DNA from: Alcaligenes aquatilis
GTDB taxonomy: Bacteria; Pseudomonadota; Gammaproteobacteria; Burkholderiales; Burkholderiaceae_B
DNA: 64,000 nt
Assembly (NCBI RefSeq): GCF_003076515.1
Contig: NZ_CP022390.1
Coordinates: forward strand, 1,116,001 to 1,180,000
Reading direction: 5' to 3'
Program-made: the position numbers and the translations under genes
Part shown: in pieces, positions 33,153 to 40,867 of the stretch
Layout: each line of letters starts with the position of its first letter
How positions within the stretch are numbered: position 1 is the stretch's first letter
The notes under the pieces: model-generated
Seen by the model: only the letters and a program-made list of their open reading frames with translations
The model's database searches: none
Told to the model about the DNA's origin: nothing

Positions 33153-33962
33153 GTGAGCTTATTGATCGGGCTGGCCGCCAAAGCGCGCTCAGGCAAAGAT
33201 ACCGTCGCCAATCTGCTACTGGCACACAACCCTTTATTGGCTGCCTATGCCTTGGCCGACCCCGTAAAAATGGGCTGCGAAGTGCTGTTTGGTCTAAGCC
33301 CAGCCCAGGCCTGGACCGACGACAGTCTGAAAGAAGTGCCTATTGCCCTGTGGCAACGCTCCCCCAGACAGTGCTTTCAGCTACTAGGGACAGACTGGAT
33401 GCGCCAGCGTGACCCCGATCACTGGCTGCGCCGTGCCCAGCATGTACTGGAATTTGGCCCTGGCGCCCCCCTTGCCAGAGACGTTCAGGATTACTCGGTC
33501 TGGGCGCTGGCCTTGGCCGCGATTTACGGCATGGCGCCCGAACACCTGGATGATAAGCGTGCTGATCACATTGACGCCTTTTGGGGTTTGAGCCCGCGTC
33601 AGGCGGCCGAGCACTTGCGTAATCAGGTTCTAGCCACCTATCCGGATTACGAGCAGCGTCGCCAAAGCTTGCCCCTGTTCCTGCCCAGCCACCAGCTTCC
33701 TGATATGAGTCAGGCCCGTTGCCTGCTGATCAAAGACATTCGTTACGAAAACGAGGCCAATTTCATCCGTGAACATGGCGGGGAAATCTGGCATATCGAA
33801 CGCCCGGGCAACCCGGTGATCAGCCAGCACTCGTCTGAATGGGGCGTAGAACGCGCTCCCCAAGACTATCTGATTCAAAATAATGCGGGCCTGGAAGAAC
33901 TCGCCAACAAGGTCCATGATTTGTGGGCCGGGTTCGCGCAAAGGCACGGTTTGGAGCGCTGA
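33153..33962 (+). CDS. Deoxynucleotide monophosphate kinase, phage T4 gp1-like
   Basis: A 269-residue P-loop kinase. The nucleotide-binding loop is GLAAKARSGKDTVAN (residues 6-20), followed by the phage-type segments YALADPVKMGCEVLFG and SPRQCFQLLGTDWMRQRDPDHW. These match deoxynucleoside monophosphate kinases of phages rather than thymidylate kinase (Tmk), whose DR(Y/H) and lid motifs are absent. It would phosphorylate dNMPs to dNDPs. The start is a GTG at 33153 with AAGGA seven bases upstream. It lies between holB and mltG on the opposite strand, exactly where tmk is usually found. Confidence 0.85.
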   Translation: MSLLIGLAAKARSGKDTVANLLLAHNPLLAAYALADPVKMGCEVLFGLSPAQAWTDDSLKEVPIALWQRSPRQCFQLLGTDWMRQRDPDHWLRRAQHVLEFGPGAPLARDVQDYSVWALALAAIYGMAPEHLDDKRADHIDAFWGLSPRQAAEHLRNQVLATYPDYEQRRQSLPLFLPSHQLPDMSQARCLLIKDIRYENEANFIREHGGEIWHIERPGNPVISQHSSEWGVERAPQDYLIQNNAGLEELANKVHDLWAGFAQRHGLER

Positions 33963-34022
33963 CTCACGGTCACCACAATAGCAAAGCCCGATACGCGCCC
34001 CCAGGCATTGGACCAGCAGCAT

Positions 34023-34043
34023 TCAGGCCCCTGAGGGGCCTGA
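34023..34043. terminator. Terminator hairpin between the dNMP kinase and mltG
   Basis: TCAGGCCCC (34023-34031) pairs with GGGGCCTGA (34035-34043) over a TGA loop, followed on the plus strand by TCTGGTTTT. The two genes converge here, so it probably ends the kinase message, and may also act for mltG. Confidence 0.6.
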
Positions 34044-34050
34044 TCTGGTT

Positions 34051-35058
34051 TTAACGCTTCAGAATATATTTGGCGACGGCCCGATTATGTGCAGCCAGAT
34101 TGGCCGAGAACTCGCTGGTTCCATCCCCACGCGATACAAAATAATAGAAATTATGTTTTTCGGGATGCAAGGTCGCCATCAAGGAAGCCTTACCGGGACT
34201 GGCAATCGGCGTGGGTGGCAATCCATTGCGCGTGTACGTGTTCCAGGGCGTATCGGTCGTCAAATCACGCTTGCGAATACGGCCCTCATAAGCCGAACCC
34301 ATGCCGTAAATAACCGTCGGGTCTGTCTGCAAAGGCATGCCGACACGCAAACGATTCATGAATACCCCAGCCACGCGTGCCCGGTCCTGGCTGTGGCCCG
34401 TCTCACGTTCCACGATAGAGGCCATGATCAAGGCTTCATACGGTGTCTTCAAAGGCAAATCCGCATCCCGATCCGCCCATAGCTGCTCCAGCAGTTCCTG
34501 CTGGGCTTGAAAGCCGCGACGCAGAATGTCAATATCCGCCGTACCGGGCACAAAGACATAGGTATCGGGATAGAACAAACCTTCTGGATGAGACGCCTCC
34601 ACACCAAAGCGCTTCAACAAATCGGCATCGCTCACCTCGCTCAAGGTCTGTCGAACCTGAGGGTTGCTTGCCAGCGTGTCACGTATGCGTTGATAGGTCC
34701 ACCCCTCGGGAATGGTCAAACGGGTCTGCAGCATATTGCCGCTGGACATGCGCTCCATCACCACCCACGGTGTATCCCCGCGTACCGCCTCATAAGCCCC
34801 CGCTTGCAAGGAGGTATCCAGACCAGAGAGACGCGCCATCCAGACAAAGGCATCTTCCTGAATATCGATCCCGGCCTGCTGCATACTGCGCGCAATCGCA
34901 CGGGGACCTGAACCGGCAGGGACCACATAATCGATGCGTTCGGCACGCATCGTCACGGGCTGCTTCTTGGCCCAATACCAGGCACCCCCCGCTATCACAC
35001 AGGCGACTACCAACCAAAGGCCCAACAGGGCAGAGAAGATCTTGACAGTTTTTTTCAT
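34051..35058 (-). CDS. mltG: Endolytic transglycosylase MltG (YceG)
   Basis: A 335-residue inner-membrane protein. A single N-terminal membrane helix (residues about 7-27) is followed by a LysM-like region and the YceG catalytic domain, with the key Glu in MASIVERETG and the typical VFMNRLRVGMPLQTDPTVIYG and YTRNGLPPTPIASPG segments. MltG cuts nascent glycan strands and sets their length. The ATG at 35058 is preceded by an intergenic region shared with ygfZ. Confidence 0.94.
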   Translation of the reverse strand: MKKTVKIFSALLGLWLVVACVIAGGAWYWAKKQPVTMRAERIDYVVPAGSGPRAIARSMQQAGIDIQEDAFVWMARLSGLDTSLQAGAYEAVRGDTPWVVMERMSSGNMLQTRLTIPEGWTYQRIRDTLASNPQVRQTLSEVSDADLLKRFGVEASHPEGLFYPDTYVFVPGTADIDILRRGFQAQQELLEQLWADRDADLPLKTPYEALIMASIVERETGHSQDRARVAGVFMNRLRVGMPLQTDPTVIYGMGSAYEGRIRKRDLTTDTPWNTYTRNGLPPTPIASPGKASLMATLHPEKHNFYYFVSRGDGTSEFSANLAAHNRAVAKYILKR

Positions 35059-35125
35059 GCGAGCGCTATTGTAAACAGAATAAGGCGGCGTATTCCTGAA
35101 TATGTGTCACAGCCCAACACCGAAA

Positions 35126-35195
35126 CTGGGATCAGTCAGCACCGCCCTCTGCTTCCACCCAGCCCATGCCCTGATCCCAGCGGGGGTATGCCCCT
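35126..35195 (+). other. Structured region in the mltG-ygfZ intergenic space
   Basis: CTGGGATCAG (35126-35135) has an exact inverted copy CTGATCCCAG (35171-35180) 35 bases away, directly followed by a GGGG-TATG-CCCC hairpin (about 35183-35194). The pair would form a long stem-loop in a ygfZ leader transcript. No known riboswitch class was recognised. Confidence 0.4.
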
Positions 35196-35251
35196 AGAAC
35201 CAGCCTCGCACACGGTATCATTGATGTTTAAATTTATTTTTTCGCTCAGCC

Positions 35252-36178
35252 ATGACCGGAATGCCTGCTCCCTCCTCTTTCGCCCTGCCAGATTTGTGCG
35301 TCCTCCAGTTCCAAGGAGCCGATGCCGTGTCTTTTCTCCATGCTCAAGTCAGCAATGATTTGGAACACCTGGCTGCCGACCGTGCCTGCATCGCGGCCTA
35401 TTGCACCGCCAAAGGTCGCAGCTTGGCCACCATGGTGTTGTGGCGCGAGCAGAACGAAACGGTCTTTGCCCTGGTCCGCCGTGATCTTAGCGAAGCCCTG
35501 ATCAAGCGCTTACGCATGTTCGTGCTGCGCAGCAAAGTCGCGATCAGTCTGGCCGAGTTACAGGTTTACGGTGTGGCCGATTCGTCCGCTGCCCAAGCCG
35601 TCTGGAATGTGCGGCGCGAAGGTGGCGACACCCTGATTCAGGCCCCCGGCGATCTGGACGGCTTGAATCGTCACTGGCGAATTTCTCCCCAGCAGGACGC
35701 AAACGCTCAGACTTCTGAAGGTCGTTGGGAAACGGCAGATATTTTGGCCGGCTTGCCCTGGATCAGCGCCGACACGCAGGATTTGTTCATTCCCCAGACC
35801 CTGAACCTGGATCTGATCGATGGCATCAACTTCAAGAAAGGCTGTTATCCAGGCCAGGAAGTCGTGGCTCGCAGCCACTATCGAGGCACGATCAAACGGC
35901 GCATGATGGCCGCACGTACCGCCGTTCTGGACACGGCACCACAGACGCCGGAAGCTGCCGATGTGTTTCTGGTCTCGCAGAATGCGGAACCGCTGGCCGC
36001 CGCGCGCATTATCAACCGCGCCTGGCATAACGGGCAGCAACGTCTGTATGTCTTGATGGAAGTGGTACTGGCGGACCTGGAACAAGGCCAGTTTCAACTG
36101 GAGCAAGGACAGGCGCTGGAACTGCAGCCCCTGCCCTACGCACTGCCAGAACTTAGTGCTTCTGACGGTACAAATTAA
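35252..36178 (+). CDS. ygfZ: YgfZ folate-binding iron-sulfur assembly factor
   Basis: A 308-residue protein related to the aminomethyltransferase GcvT. It carries the YgfZ signature KGCYPGQEVVAR near residue 200, with the redox-active Cys. YgfZ acts with folate in the maturation or repair of certain Fe-S enzymes. The 3' end overlaps the convergent mmsB gene by 26 bases. The ATG at 35252 has no clear ribosome-binding site, and an ATG three codons later is equally possible. Confidence 0.92.
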   Translation: MTGMPAPSSFALPDLCVLQFQGADAVSFLHAQVSNDLEHLAADRACIAAYCTAKGRSLATMVLWREQNETVFALVRRDLSEALIKRLRMFVLRSKVAISLAELQVYGVADSSAAQAVWNVRREGGDTLIQAPGDLDGLNRHWRISPQQDANAQTSEGRWETADILAGLPWISADTQDLFIPQTLNLDLIDGINFKKGCYPGQEVVARSHYRGTIKRRMMAARTAVLDTAPQTPEAADVFLVSQNAEPLAAARIINRAWHNGQQRLYVLMEVVLADLEQGQFQLEQGQALELQPLPYALPELSASDGTN

Positions 36179-37049
36179 GAATGCTGGAGAAATCCAGCCC
36201 TGCATTCTGACCTTGTGCGGCGTGCAGGGCGAACAGGTTGCGTGCCAGTTCGCCCAAAGGCGTCGCGCTGTTCTGGCTGACAGCCGCATCGGCTGCCAGA
36301 CCCAGGTCTTTCAGCATCAGGCCCGTCGCAAAACCGCCCTGATAATCACGCGAAGCCGGCACATCCGGCATCACCCCAGGCCAGGGGTTGTACAGCTCGG
36401 TTGCCCAGTTTCGACCGGAACTGCGCGCCATGATGGTCGACAGCACGGCAGGGTCCAGACCGTGGGCAACGCCCAAAGCCAAGGCTTCAGCAGTACCCGC
36501 CATCAAAATCCCCAAGAGCATATTGTTGCAAATCTTGGCAACCTGACCCGCACCGGCTTTACCCGCGTGGAAAATGTTCTTGCCCATGGCATCCAAGTAA
36601 GGGCGCGCCTTTTCCAGGGCCTGATCCTCGCCCCCGACCATAAAGGTCAAGGTGCCAGCAATGGCACCACCGGTCCCACCAGAGACCGGCGCATCCAGCA
36701 TTAACAGACCCAGCTTGCTGGCTTTGGCCGCCAGATCCTGGCTGGTTTGCGCATCAATGGTGCTGCAATCGACCAGCACCGTACCGGGGGCCACAGTCTG
36801 CAGCAAGCCGTTCTCGCCCTCGTAAACCTGACGAACATGGCGGCCAGCAGGCAGCATGGTAAAGACCATCTGCGCGTCTTGGGCGATTTGCACCGCCGAT
36901 TCCCCCACCTGTGCCCCTGCTGCCTGTAGTTCCTGCATGGCTTGCGCATTCAAGTCAAAGACTTTCAGGCTATGACCGGCTTTGAGCAGATTCAGCGCCA
37001 TGGGTTTACCCATATGGCCCAGCCCGATAAATGCAATCGTGTTACTCAT
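36153..37049 (-). CDS. mmsB: 3-hydroxyisobutyrate dehydrogenase
   Basis: A 298-residue beta-hydroxyacid dehydrogenase. It has the N-terminal Rossmann motif FIGLGHMGKPMALNL, the substrate-binding DAPVSGGTGGA and the catalytic Lys region GAGQVAKICNNMLLG. It oxidises 3-hydroxyisobutyrate to methylmalonate semialdehyde with NAD. It is the third gene of a valine-degradation operon behind the acyl-CoA dehydrogenase and hydrolase genes. GAGGAG lies five bases before the ATG at 37049. Confidence 0.93.
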   Translation of the reverse strand: MSNTIAFIGLGHMGKPMALNLLKAGHSLKVFDLNAQAMQELQAAGAQVGESAVQIAQDAQMVFTMLPAGRHVRQVYEGENGLLQTVAPGTVLVDCSTIDAQTSQDLAAKASKLGLLMLDAPVSGGTGGAIAGTLTFMVGGEDQALEKARPYLDAMGKNIFHAGKAGAGQVAKICNNMLLGILMAGTAEALALGVAHGLDPAVLSTIMARSSGRNWATELYNPWPGVMPDVPASRDYQGGFATGLMLKDLGLAADAAVSQNSATPLGELARNLFALHAAQGQNAGLDFSSILNLYRQKH

Positions 37050-37072
37050 TTTGTCTCCTCGTCATTATGAAA

Positions 37073-37092
37073 GCGGCGCCGTCTGGCGCCGC
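37073..37092 (-). other. GC-rich hairpin between the hydrolase gene and mmsB
   Basis: GCGGCGCC and GGCGCCGC form an 8-bp stem with a four-base loop in the 58-base gap before mmsB. No T run follows, so it is more likely to tune message stability than to end transcription. Confidence 0.45.
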
Positions 37093-37107
37093 AGCGGTCT
37101 GCCTGGG

Positions 37108-38235
37108 TTACAGGTCAGCCAAGGGATGAGTCGTTTCTGCCGGCCAGGCAGGAACAAAAAACCGTTCCACCCAGCGTGCATCCGCCTGTTCCAGCGAGGC
37201 AGGATTCCAGCGCGGCTGTTTGTCTTTATCAATCAGCAGTGCCCGTATGCCTTCCTGGAAGTCGCCCTGTACGCCACATTGCAGCGACACTATGTATTCC
37301 AGACGGAAAACATCGGCCAAAGACAGGTGATGCACCTTCTCCAGCAGCTCAAAGGACAAACGAGCCGAGCCAGGCGCACCTTTGGCGAAGGTTTGCGCGG
37401 CACGGGACAACCAGGGGTCGGCACTGCCCTGCCACTGCTGCAGAGCCTGTGTAATGCGTTCAAATTCACGGCTGGCGCAGACATCACGCAGCATGGCGTA
37501 GTTCTGCTCCAGCGGGCCGCTATCGGGGCGAGCGCCATCCGCCAAACGACGCAGGATCTGATGCACGCTGCTGTCACACACAGCGCGGTCATCAGACCAG
37601 TTTGTGGCTTGCAGGGCCTGGAGCAAGGCGTCGAAATGCACCCGTGGCAAGTAGGCATCCGCCAGACCCAGGAACAAGCAGTCCGACGCGTTGATTTGTG
37701 CGCCACTCAGTGCCAGAAAATGGCCAATGCCGGCGGGCAGATGCGACAGCATCCAGGTGCCGCCCACATCGGGAAACAAGCCAATGGAGATCTCGGGCAT
37801 GGCAAAACGCGTGGTATCGGTTACCACACGATGGCTGGCGCCGTTGAACAGGCCCACGCCCCCGCCCATCACAATCCCGTCACCCCAGCACAAAATCGGC
37901 TTGGGAAAGGTATGAATCAGATAGTCCAGGCGGTATTCCACATCAAAAAATTCGCGGGCGTACTCGTTATTCCAGGCCGAGCCACCCTGGTTCTTTTGCA
38001 TGGAGGCGTACAGCGAATGCAGGTCGCCGCCAGCACACAGGGCCTTCTCTCCGGCACCGTGCAATACGATCATGGCAATACTGGAGTCCTGCGCCCATTC
38101 CTGAAACTGCTTGAACAGCAGTTGGCACATCTCCAAATTAAGTCCATTCAGGGCTTGCGGGCGGTTCAGCGTAGCAACACCAATCGCCTTTCCGTTCTGG
38201 CCGGGCAGGCGATCAAACAAAACAGAATCCGTCAT
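37108..38235 (-). CDS. 3-hydroxyisobutyryl-CoA hydrolase (crotonase family)
   Basis: A 375-residue crotonase-fold protein. The length and sequence fit the 3-hydroxyisobutyryl-CoA hydrolase branch rather than the shorter enoyl-CoA hydratases: oxyanion-hole segments ALCAGGDLHSLY and WGDGIVMGGGVGLFNGASHRV, then MPEISIGLFPDVGGTWMLS. It frees 3-hydroxyisobutyrate from CoA in valine breakdown. The ATG at 38235 overlaps the TGA of the dehydrogenase gene by four bases, and mmsB follows, which strongly supports the pathway assignment. Confidence 0.9.
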   Translation of the reverse strand: MTDSVLFDRLPGQNGKAIGVATLNRPQALNGLNLEMCQLLFKQFQEWAQDSSIAMIVLHGAGEKALCAGGDLHSLYASMQKNQGGSAWNNEYAREFFDVEYRLDYLIHTFPKPILCWGDGIVMGGGVGLFNGASHRVVTDTTRFAMPEISIGLFPDVGGTWMLSHLPAGIGHFLALSGAQINASDCLFLGLADAYLPRVHFDALLQALQATNWSDDRAVCDSSVHQILRRLADGARPDSGPLEQNYAMLRDVCASREFERITQALQQWQGSADPWLSRAAQTFAKGAPGSARLSFELLEKVHHLSLADVFRLEYIVSLQCGVQGDFQEGIRALLIDKDKQPRWNPASLEQADARWVERFFVPAWPAETTHPLADL

Positions 38236-39380
38236 CGAATATCAGCTCCAAGATCAATGATTTGTCGTGCGATGATGACACGCATGATCTCGTTTGTGCC
38301 TTCCAGAATCTGGTGCACCCGAGTATCGCGCACCAGTCGCTCCACAGGATAATCCTTCAAGTAACCATAACCGCCAAAGAGCTGTTGCGCATCCACGCAG
38401 GCCTGAAAACCCAGATCCGTGGCCATGCGTTTGGCCATGGCGCAGTACGTGCTGGCCTGACTGCTGCCGGCGTCCAGGTGCGAGGCGGCCAGACGCACCA
38501 TTTGACGAGCAGCCACGACACTGGTCAGGATATCGGACAATTTGAATTGCAGGGCCTGGAACTGATCCAGACTCTTGCCGAACTGGCGGCGCTCCTGCAT
38601 GTATTGGCGGGCGGCATCATAAGCGCCTTGGGCGGCTCCTACCGAGCAACAAGCGATATTGATACGGCCACCGTCCAGGCCCTTCATGGCCAGCTTGAAG
38701 CCCTCGCCTTCCTGGCCCAGCATGGCCGAGGCAGGAACACGCACACGCTCAAAGGTAATGCCCCGTGTGGACTGGCTGTTCCAGCCCATCTTCAATTCTT
38801 TACGACCGTAGGTAATACCGGCGGCATCAGCAGGTACGGCAAAGGCGGAAATCCCCTTGGGGCCGTCACCGCCGGTACGAGCCATGACCACCAGCAGGTC
38901 CGTGTCCCCAGCACCGGAGATAAAGGCTTTGCTGCCACTGATCAGATAATCGTCACCATCACGTTCGGCGCGGGTACGCAGGGAGGCGGCGTCCGACCCC
39001 GCACCGGGTTCAGTCAGACAATACGAACCCAATTTCTGGCCACTACTCAGCAACTCCCCCCATTGAGACTTGATCTCCTCCGTACCCCAGGTGCCCACCA
39101 TCCAGGTCACCATATTGTGGATGGTCAGAAATGCGGTGGTCGACGGGTCAACCGCAGCCATTTCCTCAAATACCAGGCTGGACTCCAGACGTCCCAAGCC
39201 CAGACCACCGATGGATTCCGGGGCGTACAAGCCGCAAAAACCCAATTCACCCGCTTTACGGAACGCCTCGATCGGGAAAATCTGTTCCTCGTCCCAACGC
39301 GCCGCATGCGGTGCCAGCTCCCCTTGTGCAAACTCGCGAGCCGCTTGCGCAAAAGCGTTCTGATCGTCTGTCAGTATCAT
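38232..39380 (-). CDS. Isobutyryl-CoA dehydrogenase-like acyl-CoA dehydrogenase
   Basis: A 382-residue FAD-dependent acyl-CoA dehydrogenase. It shows the FAD-binding YCLTEPGAGSDAASL and the C-terminal LFGGYGYLKDYPVERLVRD, RVHQILEGTNEIMR with the presumed catalytic Glu. It would convert isobutyryl-CoA to methacrylyl-CoA; this substrate is inferred from the two downstream valine-pathway genes. The ATG at 39380 has AAGGAG six bases upstream; the open frame continues to 39446. The methacrylyl-CoA hydratase and mmsA are not in the window. Confidence 0.9.
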   Translation of the reverse strand: MILTDDQNAFAQAAREFAQGELAPHAARWDEEQIFPIEAFRKAGELGFCGLYAPESIGGLGLGRLESSLVFEEMAAVDPSTTAFLTIHNMVTWMVGTWGTEEIKSQWGELLSSGQKLGSYCLTEPGAGSDAASLRTRAERDGDDYLISGSKAFISGAGDTDLLVVMARTGGDGPKGISAFAVPADAAGITYGRKELKMGWNSQSTRGITFERVRVPASAMLGQEGEGFKLAMKGLDGGRINIACCSVGAAQGAYDAARQYMQERRQFGKSLDQFQALQFKLSDILTSVVAARQMVRLAASHLDAGSSQASTYCAMAKRMATDLGFQACVDAQQLFGGYGYLKDYPVERLVRDTRVHQILEGTNEIMRVIIARQIIDLGADIR

Positions 39381-39434
39381 GTCTGTCTCCTTATTTTTAC
39401 CCACCATAATGCGAGCCGCCCCCTTTAGTTGTCG

Positions 39435-39452
39435 TGCTGATGACAATCAGCA
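39435..39452. promoter_or_regulatory. Operator-like inverted repeat upstream of the valine operon
   Basis: TGCTGA and TCAGCA flank six bases about 55 bases before the acyl-CoA dehydrogenase start. The position suits a regulator-binding site, but no regulator gene is adjacent and no promoter boxes are clear. Confidence 0.25.
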
Positions 39453-39529
39453 TTTTCATAGGGAGCAGTGCCAGGCAGAAGGCGACAGTCTAGCTGAAAG
39501 TAGCAGCCTGATGATCAGGCCGGAATGAA

Positions 39530-39883
39530 CTAGGCGCGGACGGGTTTGCGGCGGGGTCTGGCGGCAGCGCGGGCCGCCAGCTTGTGCGCGTAGCGACGAC
39601 GGCGGGAATCCATCGGGTCAAAGACCAGCTCACGGTAGACCTCCACCCGGTCCTGATCCTGCAAGAGCTGATCCAACTGGCAACGTTGGCCATAGACACC
39701 GACGTGCAGTGCGTCCAGGCCCTGTTCATCATCCAGCGGTGGCAGGCCGCACTCACGCAGCCCTTCGGCAATTCCTGCCGTTAACAGGGCATCACGGACA
39801 CAACTGCCCGCAGGCAAATGCAGGGCGGCTTTCCAGACCTGGGCCTGAGTGGCCACAATTACGCTGACGGATAACTCAGTCAC
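39530..39883 (-). CDS. rnfH: RnfH family protein
   Basis: About 117 residues with the ubiquitin-like RnfH core: VSVIVATQAQVWKAALHLPAG, RDALLTAGI, VGVYGQRCQLDQLLQDQDRVEVYREL. The basic Arg-rich C-terminal tail is common in the family. The function is not settled. The GTG at 39883 is chosen since it overlaps the ratA stop by eight bases and has an AAGAGG site six bases upstream. The ratA-rnfH pair next to smpB is widely conserved in beta- and gammaproteobacteria. Confidence 0.85.
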   Translation of the reverse strand: MTELSVSVIVATQAQVWKAALHLPAGSCVRDALLTAGIAEGLRECGLPPLDDEQGLDALHVGVYGQRCQLDQLLQDQDRVEVYRELVFDPMDSRRRRYAHKLAARAAARPRRKPVRA

Positions 39884-40310
39884 CGTAAACCTCTTGGGCG
39901 CGGCGCGTAAAGGAGTCGATAAAGCTGTTGGCAACGCGGTTAAAGATGGGACCCACGACCATTTCCAGTGCGCGGCTGGAGAATTCATACTCCATGGTGA
40001 ACACGATCTTGCAACCGTCTTCGCCCAAAGGAGTAAACTGCCAGTCCCCCGTCAAGGCCGAGAACGGGCCTTTGACCAGGCGCAAGACAATACGGTTGGG
40101 ATAATCGTGTTCGTTGCGTGTGGTGAAGGTTTGACGAATACCCGCAATGCTGATGGTCACCGAGGCTTCCATCCCCTTTTCGTCGCGCTGATTGACGGTC
40201 GCGCCACCACACCAGGGCATGAATTCAGGGTATTTTTCCACCTCTGCAACCAAATCAAACATCTGTTCGCAGCTATAAGGAAGGAGGACGGAGCGTTTTA
40301 CTGTATGCAT
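39876..40310 (-). CDS. ratA: RatA/Coq10-like START-domain protein
   Basis: A 144-residue START-like protein with the family segments RSVLLPYSCEQMFDLVAEVEKYPEF and YEFSSRALEMVVGPIFNRV. In E. coli the homologue RatA can block ribosome subunit joining, while related Coq10 proteins bind ubiquinone, so either role is possible. It precedes rnfH with overlap and is divergent from smpB across 59 bases. Confidence 0.87.
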   Translation of the reverse strand: MHTVKRSVLLPYSCEQMFDLVAEVEKYPEFMPWCGGATVNQRDEKGMEASVTISIAGIRQTFTTRNEHDYPNRIVLRLVKGPFSALTGDWQFTPLGEDGCKIVFTMEYEFSSRALEMVVGPIFNRVANSFIDSFTRRAQEVYGD

Positions 40311-40369
40311 CAGGTCTGGTTAATAGATAGAATGTTCTGATTTTACAATCTATGGTTGGCAATTAATTC

Positions 40370-40834
40370 ATGAGTATTGTTGATAATCGCAAGGCTACCC
40401 ACGAATATTTTATCGAAGAGCGCTTTGAGGCCGGTCTGGTCCTGGAGGGCTGGGAGGTCAAGGCGATCCGAGCTGGTCATGTTCAGCTCAAAGAAAGCTT
40501 TGTCATCGTACGCGAAGGCGAGCTGTTTATTATCGGGATGCACGTCAGCGCCTTGCCGACCGCGTCCACCCATATCCGGCCCGATGCTACTCGTACACGT
40601 AAACTACTGCTCAAAGCCGAAGAAATCAGCAAGCTGATTGGCAAGGTTGAGCAACGTGGCTACGCCCTGGTTCCCCTGAACCTCCACTACAAGAAAGGTC
40701 GTATCAAGCTGGACTTCGGCCTGGGACGCGGTAAAAAACTGCACGATAAACGTGATGTTTCCCGCGACAAAGACTGGAAGCGCGAACAAGAACGCTTGAT
40801 GAAACACGACACCCGCCGTAAGACGAATGAATAA
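40370..40834 (+). CDS. smpB: SsrA-binding protein SmpB
   Basis: A 154-residue SmpB, the partner of tmRNA in rescue of stalled ribosomes. The oligonucleotide-binding core [20 protein letters not shown] and the basic C-terminal tail ([27 protein letters not shown]) are typical. The ATG at 40370 lacks a strong ribosome-binding site. The tmRNA gene itself is not in the window. Confidence 0.95.
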   Translation: MSIVDNRKATHEYFIEERFEAGLVLEGWEVKAIRAGHVQLKESFVIVREGELFIIGMHVSALPTASTHIRPDATRTRKLLLKAEEISKLIGKVEQRGYALVPLNLHYKKGRIKLDFGLGRGKKLHDKRDVSRDKDWKREQERLMKHDTRRKTNE

Positions 40835-40857
40835 AAACGGGCTAAAAAGCCCGTTTT
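40834..40857. terminator. Bidirectional terminator between smpB and ndh
   Basis: AAAACGGGCT (40834-40843) pairs with AGCCCGTTTT (40848-40857) over an AAAA loop. The U-rich side serves smpB and, on the other strand, the convergent ndh gene. Confidence 0.85.
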
Positions 40858-40867
40858 GTTCCAAGTC

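Noticed and set aside
36982..38352. A 456-codon plus-strand open frame opposite the hydroxyisobutyryl-CoA hydrolase gene
   Set aside because: It is antisense to a well-supported crotonase-family gene and has no recognisable domain.
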